Positions 8,201 to 13,614 of a DNA stretch of 13,614 nt are shown here, piece by piece (the stretch's first letter is position 1; each line of letters starts with the position of its first letter). The notes below the pieces were generated by a model, which was not told where the DNA came from, searched no databases, and saw nothing but the letters and a program-made list of their open reading frames with translations. A program made the position numbers and the translations under genes. Location of the stretch: positions 1 through 13,614 of the forward strand of contig UZAE01001377.1 of the NCBI GenBank assembly GCA_900617975.1, given 5' to 3'. The stretch is from Rodentolepis nana (lineage: Eukaryota > Platyhelminthes > Cestoda > Cyclophyllidea > Hymenolepididae).

Positions 8201-11200
8201 TTGCTGCGATAGCAGCTCGGCATCTCGATTCCACATTTTCCACCAAACTTTCCAATTTGTCTGGGCTTTGAAGAATAGTTAGACAAAGAGTGAATTTTTC
8301 GGGATCAACACGACTTCCATGATGAACTGTAAACGAAGACGATTGGTTAGTTGGATCTAAGGCGTTGGAAGCCAACTCTTTAGCGAAAGCCCAATTCAAG
8401 AGATGTTGAGCTGTGTGATTTCGCATTAAATTCGTGCGGCGTTCCTGAACGAATACGGTTGAGAAAATGTAAATATTTTTACTGAATCTGGGCAAAGAAT
8501 TAGAGAGCTGAGTGGCTTGACATCAATGAATGAACCGGAAGGAGAAACCCAGTGAATAATCCAACCGTCATTCGATGCTGTATTATTGCTTTTCACTAGT
8601 TTCTCAACTGATTGGACATTAAAAAGGACCTCCTAAACAGATAGTCACGGCCTTAAAAGCATTAACTCGAGAATACCTACTTGATTCTCCGCCGATCGAA
8701 TAACTCCAACATCACTGGCTTGACCTCCGCATGGATTGTAAAAGTTGGTTCTATCGAATATCAAACCCACCTGACTTTTATTTTCACCATTTTGTGGAGA
8801 AAAGATGGGTCGAAGTTGGCCAAAATCCTCAACAGCGTGGAGATTACTATCCTTTCCCTCGACCGCTGCGAGGAGATTCGCTTTCAAAGGTGGCACCTCT
8901 ACAAAATCGAAGAAGCATTGACCACATATTTTATTCGCACACGGTCAAAGCACTAGCAAGAGCCAAGTCAACTAAAGCTACTAACCCAAAACAAAAAAAA
9001 CACGGAAAGGAGGGATTCCAAACAGATTTATATTAAGACAAAAAGGGAAAGCCAATTTAGATAAAAAATCTAGTTCGGTAAAATAAGAGGCGCAGTTTGA
9101 TTGGGTAAATAGTTAATCTACACACAAAATGAAGAGAGGGATCAACTATTTTCCTGAATTTGACTGACCGTAGGAATGTTGATCCTCCTGTTTCACACGT
9201 TTAACATCATATTTATGGCTGTCCTGAGTTACGGGTGACTGAAATAAGAAATCTCGAAGACCAGAGAGAGAGAAGAACGACTTCTTTTCGACGGGTGTGG
9301 GTGGAAGTGAGGGGTCTATTGGTGATTGGAGTCCATACCATCGAGCTTGGGCACAGATCATATCCCAACTGAGTGGCTCACCGTACTGGCCAGACTGAAG
9401 GCCTTTAAGCTGTTCAGCTGATAAAAATAAAAAAACATAAATTTACCGAAATGTCGATGCCTAAATTGATTCTTGCAGATATAAAATTACACATCTTACT
9501 ATAAAGAATACTAAATAACCACATAGTCCCTTGGAGAGCTTACAGTTAACCTCTTTGTTCTTCCACAAAGAAAAGTTGGAGGAAAAGAACGTAAAAGAAA
9601 AAATAGTGATCACCAGAGTAACATTTGCAAGGATTCCAGTCGTGGTAAAACCTCAACTCAAATTGCGCTCTCAAAAACATCCAACGCTGAAAATATGCAT
9701 TTATATCATTATAGTCTCTTCTTACCCACCTTGAAAATTCGTAAAATATAAAAAGGTTCTTTTTTGCATCCCTGGGGGCAATAAATAATAACAGTTTCTT
9801 AAAATTCTGTGATAGAAAAGCGAATGGAAGTAATTTTGGAAGAATGACTAATTGAAAGGTAAATAATAAATCATTTCTAATAAAACACCAAAAGCTTGTC
9901 GAACGTAACAAATTAACAATAAAAGACCATCATCAACTACACCATGCTTCCAAGTACAACAAAAGAAAACTTGCTTGCCTGATAAGATTCCTTTATCGTC
10001 GACCTCTTTCATACAAGCGAGGAAAGCGTTCTCCATCTTATCGAATCGAGGAATGAAATGATCTACCTCTTGCTGAATAATTTCACTAATCTGAAAACAC
10101 AAAAAGTAAACTACATCAAAGCTGGAAAGAATCGAACACGAATATTATGGACAGAGAAGGGCATTAAAATGATTTTGATTGAGAAACTCGAGTTTCGATC
10201 TCAGAACCAACCAAATTGGTTGGTCATTTCTCTTGATTTCGCTTTAGTGATCCTCAATATCTATAAACTGACTGATATTATAATGTCAAAGACATTAATT
10301 TTAATATTAACAACAAAAATAAACATACTTGCTCAATGGAATGAACTGGTGTTGATGGTCGTGCCATAGGTCCCTTCAATTCTGCCTTGAAAGGAGCTGC
10401 AGGCGGTATCTGCAGAACAATGCGTTTGAGAAGTTCAGGTCGAGTTGCAGAATCTAACCCAGTGAGAATGGCCACGCGTGTTGCCCGATGAATGAGATGT
10501 CTCAATTTCAGACTTACACCTTGACGACCGGGCACCAAACCATCTCGCATTGCTGTAGCTAGAGCTCGACTATGATCAGCCACAATGCGATAGGCGATAT
10601 CGCGTCTTAGCTTATCATAGTTAATGATTCTTTCCGGTTTGGGCTAAAGGTCGAAAGTTAGGGTTATAAGTTACTGATAAGATTCCAGTAGTAATACTTG
10701 AACAAGCTGGACTTACTTTTGGAAAAAGAGGAGGAGGGCCAAGTATTATTTGCTCCCAGAGGGTTCGTTTACGAGGTGGAGGGTGTGGCTCGGTCCTTCT
10801 CGGTTTAGCGAACTCCTCTTCCAACTCGTCTTCAAATACAAAATCACTGGTATAGGATGGTACCGCAGAGCCAGTAATTCGTAAGGCCTCTGAGTGGATG
10901 TTACTAATGAGACGAGAGAATATATCCGTTTCGTAGGTAGTCATTGTGCCCTATGGAAAGAAAAAAAGAAAATAGGTTTAGCTGAGCAAAACAAGTGATA
11001 TTAGAAATGTTACAAGATGAGACAAATTCATCCCTAATTAGCACAAGAAGTCTAGAGTATCATAGGGCATGATGTGTGTATGGAATCCTCAATGTTTTTA
11101 CAAAAGAAATGTTGCGTTTAGTTTGTAAGCTCCAACATATTTCCATTTGAGATATCCATGTCTGAGACGCGATTGAAGTCTTCGACTTACTTTCCAATGT

Positions 11201-12629
11201 AATTACCGATAAAAAGGAAAATATCCAATATGGAATATCAGCGGAGAAGAAAGAATGATTTTTAAAGACGTTTAATCAACTATTACCAGTTATAACAAAG
11301 CTCTTTTACATACAAGGTTATCCCACTAGGTCATAAAAGAATCAATAAGATGGAATTGTGCTAGATTATTCGAAAGCTATTTTCTAGCCCAAAGCCGATG
11401 TTTATAGAACATAGCGAAATCATTTTGACAACCTCAATTATTTTCTAAATGGCCCGTTTGTGGGTGTTTCAAGCAGAATTCATCACAAAATACCCACAAT
11501 CCTCAGAAATTAATATACGAGATTCAGCATAAAATCTGTTACCTGCTCAAGATTCAGCAAATAAATGACAATGAAATCTAGCATTTTTAAAACCAAATTT
11601 TAATTATTTAATAACAATTCCAATTTGAATGCCGTTCGAGTTGCTCTCTAAACAGTGCAGTCACGGTCTAGCCGTAGCTTCGGGATGCCCCGGAGAGAGG
11701 ATGTCATGTGTACAGATGCAACTTCACAACACTTTGAATACGAATTAATCAGGAACAGATTGGGCATTTCTCGAATAAACTGAGACCATTGTGAGACTAC
11801 GGAAAGTCTTTGAGAGCTTATAAGATGGTAGTGGTAAGGACGTGCAGACATGCCTATATTTGGAGAAGCCGTTATGACAGCGTTCCATTAAAGAAAGAGA
11901 AGCAAGTTTAACTAGACTGATCTACCAAGGTCGTGTGTATTTTTCAAAAATCAGTGACAATCGATTTGGAAGGCAAATGGGAAATAGTTTAGCTCGAATG
12001 TGACTAAACTGACCAAGACATTTTAGAGCCCTGATGATGTTAGGTGATTCAAGAGCAAATGCGAAAAAACTTCTCTTCCCCTTGACACGATAAATTAATA
12101 AAAAACAAGAGAAATTTTGGCGATTAATTTAACGGCTGCCTTTACTTGACATGCGAACATAAAATCAAAATGGTAATGCAAGAGGTTTGACTTGGATTTA
12201 AAAATAAATCTCAAACTCCATTGACCCTAAATTTATCCCCACTTCCAAAATGAAAGTATTAAAGCTATTTATGCACGAGCTGCTTGAAAACAATTAAAAT
12301 AAAAAAGATGACAAACCTGCATAACAGAAGCAAGTCTTTCCAAACCCAGACCTGTGTCAACCGACATGGCAGGAAGTTCTTGGAGCACCGTCTGGCCATT
12401 TGGACCCTTAACCATTCGATGAGTGATGAAAACGCAATTCCAGAGTTCAACCACTCGAGGATTGTTGTCATTCACCATGCAACGCGCACACGTCATGTCC
12501 CGCTTTCCGTTGAGAGCGGAGTAGTCGACATGAATTTCTGTGCAAGGACCACACAAACCACCGCTTGCCTCATCAGCTTGCCAGAAGTTTGACTCACCAA
12601 TAATGGCCATTAGTTTTCGCTCACTTACT
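5060..12629 (-). CDS. AARS2: Alanyl-tRNA synthetase, mitochondrial type, 5'-partial, twelve exons
   Basis: The enzyme charges tRNA-Ala with alanine, here probably in mitochondria. Twelve exons chain in frame to about 942 residues plus a stop. Order: end of the aminoacylation core with NFW, CGPCTE, ELWN and motif 3 VDTGLGLERLASVMQ; the tRNA-recognition region (RDIAYRIVADH, then LRHLIHRA); the editing domain with DRTNFYNPCGGQASD; the zinc and editing motifs HTAQH and CGGTH; and a diverged C-terminal domain. As I recall the human proteins, DRTNFY...GGQASD and HLLNWA are closer to AARS2 than to cytosolic AARS. No signature that I can see is broken, so it is probably functional and editing-competent. 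The N-terminal part, including motifs 1 and 2 and any transit peptide, lies right of the window. The visible part is already near the usual full length, partly because of lineage-specific insertions. Confidence 0.92.
5361..5444 (-). CDS. AARS2: AARS2-like exon k: C-terminal domain strand
   Basis: This exon has twenty-eight codons between good splice sites (CCTTTCAG and CAG|GTATAT), phase 0 at both ends. FALSILHVGPKKPIVFYQ fits the beta-strand region of the C-terminal domain, only weakly conserved. Confidence 0.8.
5445..6381 (-). other. AARS2-like intron j-k (937 nt)
   Basis: The intron is bounded by GTGAGT and ATCCTTTCAG. It is AT-rich with no gene. A 10-bp inverted repeat (6265-6274 with 6368-6377) sits just inside the 5' splice site. 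Confidence 0.75.
6382..6807 (-). CDS. AARS2: AARS2-like exon j: post-editing helical region
   Basis: The longest exon, 142 codons. It opens FIAISGESAVRARHYG, equivalent to RLLAVTGExAxxAR after the editing domain. It then gives a largely helical, poorly conserved region (DSIQETITKSADSFSDLI and on), replacing the family coiled-coil hairpin. It ends ACTAAG|GTGAGT, a strong donor, phase 0. Confidence 0.9.
6808..7897 (-). other. AARS2-like intron i-j (1090 nt)
   Basis: The intron is bounded by GTAAAT and ATCCTTTTAG. It is AT-rich. On the opposite strand, 7438-7686 is an open frame of 82 codons that directly follows an acceptor-like TGTTTAG; it is listed separately. Confidence 0.75.
7438..7686 (+). 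other. Unrecognised + strand open frame, possible nested exon
   Basis: The frame starts right after TTTAG at 7433-7437, has no ATG near its start, and ends at TAG 7684-7686. The product is hydrophilic and helix-prone in the middle (ERLNLMLVQQRQSRLKKINR) and hydrophobic near the end. I do not recognise it. No donor-bearing partner exon or polyA signal is clear nearby, so chance is the simplest reading. Confidence 0.2.
7898..8113 (-). CDS. AARS2: AARS2-like exon i: CGGTH motif of editing domain
   Basis: It encodes YPEKVRTVCIG (family YPDPVRVVSVG) and ELCGGTHVQQTEDLVDIVIV. The Cys and His of CGGTH complete the editing zinc site begun by HTAQH. It ends AAGGAG|GTAAAT, phase 0. Confidence 0.95.
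8114..8153 (-). other. 40-nt micro-intron that mimics a frameshift
   Basis: The frame of exon h runs on about 30 codons past the conserved region and then stops. The next conserved block (FPWETYPEKVRTVCIG) is in another frame, with a TAG immediately upstream that is also the acceptor TTCTAG. Removing 8114-8153 joins LSKVTE to KTFVQRFPWETYPEK in phase 0. The donor GTTCGT is poor. GTTACA ten bases earlier is an alternative. Confidence 0.75.
8154..8444 (-). CDS. AARS2: AARS2-like exon h: HxxxH zinc motif of editing site
   Basis: It starts ERRTNLMRNHTAQHLLNWAF. The two histidines of HTAQH are half of the zinc and editing site of AlaRS. It continues through the helical part (VENVESRCRAAIAAKLP) to LNLSKVTE. 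The preferred donor is GAG|GTTCGT, a weak one, in phase 0. Confidence 0.9.
8445..8482 (-). other. 38-nt micro-intron
   Basis: Donor TCA|GTAAAA and acceptor TTCGTTCAG join exon g to exon h in phase 0. This gives PDS-ERRTNLMRNHT, as expected for the family. Confidence 0.85.
8483..8632 (-). CDS. AARS2: AARS2-like exon g: editing-domain beta barrel
   Basis: This exon has fifty codons between a 48-nt and a 38-nt intron. It runs EVLFNVQSVEKL, then GWIIHWVSP, then LILCPDS, equivalent to the variable GGYVLHxG and VGDxVxxxVD strands of the family. No single frame is open across it and both neighbours, so only splicing explains the continuity. Confidence 0.85.
8681..8898 (-). CDS. AARS2: AARS2-like exon f: first part of editing domain
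   Basis: The acceptor TTTTGTAG is followed by AG-GTG, which completes the phase 1 codon as Glu. It contains GLIFDRTNFYNPCGGQASD, the AlaRS editing-domain signature (family DRTxFYxExGGQxxDxG). It ends AATCAA|GTAGGT, phase 0. Confidence 0.93.
9169..9417 (-). CDS. AARS2: AARS2-like exon e: core-to-editing linker
   Basis: The acceptor is TTTTTATCAG. It encodes AEQLKGLQSGQYGEPLSWDM, aligned to the family LYDTYGFPxDLT segment (here GQYGEPLSWDM), then ARWYGLQ and a variable stretch ending HKYD near QEDQHSY. It ends TACG|GTCAGT, phase 1. If the GT donor of exon d is used, this exon would start at 9409. Confidence 0.8.
9979..10090 (-). CDS. AARS2: AARS2-like exon d: helical linker
   Basis: The acceptor is GTGTTTTCAG. 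It encodes ISEIIQQEVDHFIPRF, equivalent to the family IxxEEExFLxTLxRG helix. The preferred end is CAG|GCAAGC, a GC-type donor, phase 1. The alternative is a GT donor 8 nt further on, ending the exon at 9971 (CAA|GTTTTC, phase 0). Both keep the reading frame if matched with the corresponding next acceptor. Confidence 0.8.
10329..10643 (-). CDS. AARS2: AARS2-like exon c: RDxAYRxVADH region
   Basis: It follows a 73-nt intron. It encodes RRDIAYRIVADHSRAL, then DGLVPGRQGVSLKLRHLIHRA. This matches the family signature RDTAYRVVADHxRT followed by LRRILRRAVR, although the usual first RR is changed to RH. It ends GAGCAA|GTATGT, phase 0. Confidence 0.93.
10717..10950 (-). CDS. AARS2: AARS2-like exon b: start of tRNA-recognition region
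   Basis: The acceptor CCATAG is followed by GTMTTYETDIF, equivalent to the LQGKxSxYDTDLF of the family directly after motif 3. The second half is a non-family acidic and proline-rich stretch (EDELEEEF, then PHPPPRKR). It ends CCAAAA|GTAAGT, a strong donor, phase 0. Confidence 0.92.
10951..12316 (-). other. AARS2-like intron a-b (1366 nt)
   Basis: The intron is bounded by GTTTGT and TTTCCATAG. It is mostly AT-rich. It includes a relatively GC-richer patch at about 11640-11870 with an ATG-started minus-strand frame of 67 codons (11648-11851) that I do not recognise. Confidence 0.7.
12317..12629 (-). CDS. AARS2: AARS2-like exon a: end of catalytic core, motif 3
   Basis: The acceptor is TGTTTTAG ahead of A-GTA-AGT, a phase 2 start, so the previous exon must end in two codon bases (GG would give the usual Gly-Val). 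It encodes VSERKLMAIIGESNFWQ, then CGPCTEIHVD, VVELWN, and VDTGLGLERLASVMQ. Two oddities stand out: two extra residues between NFWQ and CGPC compared with the usual NFW-x3-DTGPCGPC, and a TCARC pair in a loop before NDNNP. The exon ends CAG|GTTTGT, phase 0. Confidence 0.92.
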
Positions 12630-13080
12630 CTAAAACAGACAAGATTGAAGCAATCTAAAGGCAAAAAAAGACAGAACATATAAAACCGCCAATATCGCTT
12701 CTATAAACATTACAAACACTTCGAGTGGAAAAACAGGAGACAACTGTTTAGAACCAGCTCAAAGGCCAAGGGCCTACATTCATATACTCCAAAATTTCAA
12801 AGGATGTGTTTAGGATTTAATTACGAAATCTAAAAGGTTAAGGATCGGAAACAAATACTTGGTCGTTACTCTTAAGGAATCTATTTTCCTAGTAATTAGG
12901 AGAGTTTAATTAATAGAAAATAAACCTATTAAGACGAACAAAAGCAAGAGCAGGAACATTTAACTTAACTTAATAAATGTCATAAATTTGGGACAAAAGT
13001 AAAACAATTGTAGAGAAAGAGGACAAACGGAAAGTTACGACTATATTGAACCACTTGATCACCCTTCAATTATAAAATTA
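12630..13080. other. Probable intron sequence of the AARS2-like gene
   Basis: AT-rich sequence upstream of the first visible AARS2-like exon. I searched it for the preceding catalytic exon (family W-x-A-W-E-x-L or the segment before NFW) and found none, so that exon lies outside the window. Confidence 0.5.
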
Positions 13081-13099
13081 GTACGAACCCAAAACAGAT

Positions 13100-13614
13100 G
13101 AGATAAACGAATGTAAAAAACTCTATCAGCTGATGAGAGATAAAAAACAAAACAGTGGTCCTACAATGGATTCCTCGTCACTCTGGCATTAAAGGCAATG
13201 AGCTTGCGGACACACTTGCTAAGAAGGGGACAACGATTTTGCAATGCATGGACAGCCCGATGTCTTTCCACACAATGAAGGCCTTAATCAGAAGATAATT
13301 CAAGACCTCAAGATACAACGAACTTAAAGCTCGAAAAAGGGAGAAACAGTGGACAGTGGCACTCTCCGACATACCCGACTGGCCAAGAATCGAAGCCGTT
13401 GCTGAGTTTAGACTGCGTACCGGACCCGATTGCCTGGGAAAACACCTTCACAGATTGGGAGTATACACTCAACCCACATGCCCCCTATGTAACCTACAGG
13501 AGGAAATGGAGAAGACCCACCTGATTCGATGTCCAGCCCTAAAGACAATGACGGAAAGCCAGAGATACTGGGAAGCAAGAAGACAGCTAATTAACTGCTA
13601 TATATATACCCCCC
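13100..13614 (+). mobile_element. Decayed 3' end of a non-LTR retrotransposon (RNase H tail)
   Basis: The frame from 13155 encodes VVLQWIPRHSGIKGNELADT, the end of an RNase H domain with the conserved WIPxHxGIxGNExAD. The last Asp is the fourth catalytic residue. It then gives PDWPRIEAVAEFRLRTGPDC, KHLHRLGVYTQPTCPLCN and a Cys-Cys-His-Cys motif ending THLIRC. This arrangement is typical of jockey-like and related non-LTR elements of arthropods. It is broken: a TAA interrupts the frame at 13296, and a frameshift near 13140 separates an upstream remnant (NECKKLYQLMRDK). No reverse transcriptase remains in view. The segment is clearly less AT-rich than its flanks. It lies antisense to the synthetase gene and runs to the window edge. 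Confidence 0.85.
13155..13614 (+). pseudogene. RNase H plus zinc-knuckle fragment of retrotransposon polyprotein
   Basis: This is the coding remnant within the element: 47 codons, a stop at 13296-13298, then an uninterrupted frame to the window edge. The second part is the well-conserved C-terminal region of the polyprotein. The single stop in otherwise good sequence suggests a modest age. Confidence 0.8.

Noticed and set aside
9546..9911. Minus-strand 121-codon open frame inside an AARS2-like intron
   Set aside because: The product is rich in Phe, Leu and Tyr, as expected from reading A-rich sequence in reverse. It does not match AlaRS, and the flanking exons join in frame without it.
10058..10369. 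Plus-strand 103-codon open frame
   Set aside because: It overlaps two well-supported minus-strand exons and an AT-rich intron, and its product is low in complexity.
12038..12060. TGATGA words in introns as possible C boxes of snoRNAs
   Set aside because: No CTGA D box or closing stem lies at a suitable distance here or at the similar minus-strand site near 9940.
13030..13140. GG|GTGATC on the minus strand as the donor of the missing upstream AARS2-like exon
   Set aside because: The phase would fit, but the encoded residues do not resemble the AlaRS catalytic core and the region overlaps the retroelement remnant.

Overview
This is a piece of an animal nuclear genome. It is AT-rich, both protein genes are split by spliceosomal introns, and there is no bacterial-style operon layout. 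Three introns of only 38-48 nt sit beside introns of 73-1366 nt. That mix is familiar from flatworms (tapeworms, flukes) and also occurs in some other compact-intron invertebrates. I lean towards a flatworm or similar invertebrate, but the sequence does not prove it.

Layout from left to right. Positions 1-700 hold nothing I can identify. Positions 701-1573 are a mosaic of several related short tandem-repeat families. Positions 1574-2340 are plain AT-rich sequence. A CCAAT-box cluster (2369-2411) precedes a two-exon + strand gene (2492-2578 joined to 3797-4426). It encodes a predicted 238-residue membrane protein: a short basic N-terminus, one transmembrane segment, a ten-cysteine Ly6/uPAR three-finger domain of the Quiver/Sleepless pattern, and a hydrophobic C-terminal tail. 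A short intergenic stretch with a TA microsatellite follows.

The rest of the window is dominated by one minus-strand gene whose last twelve coding exons I could chain in frame from 12629 down to 5060. It encodes about 942 residues of a mitochondrial-type alanyl-tRNA synthetase (AARS2-like): the end of the aminoacylation core, the tRNA-recognition region, the editing domain with both zinc motifs (HxxxH and CxxxH), and a diverged C-terminal domain. The N-terminal catalytic exons lie beyond the right edge. A canonical polyA signal on the minus strand lies 78 nt after the stop codon. The two genes are convergent and there is no evidence that they cooperate.

At the right edge (about 13100-13614) is a broken 3' end of a non-LTR retrotransposon: the RNase H tail followed by a C-C-H-C zinc motif. 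It is oriented antisense to the synthetase gene and probably lies in one of its introns. It looks like elements common in arthropods and is visibly less AT-rich than its surroundings.

No new defence-like or otherwise exotic system is evident. The most interesting items are the repeat mosaic, the signal-anchored three-finger protein, the micro-introns (including one that mimics a frameshift and one probable GC-AG intron), and the retroelement tail.
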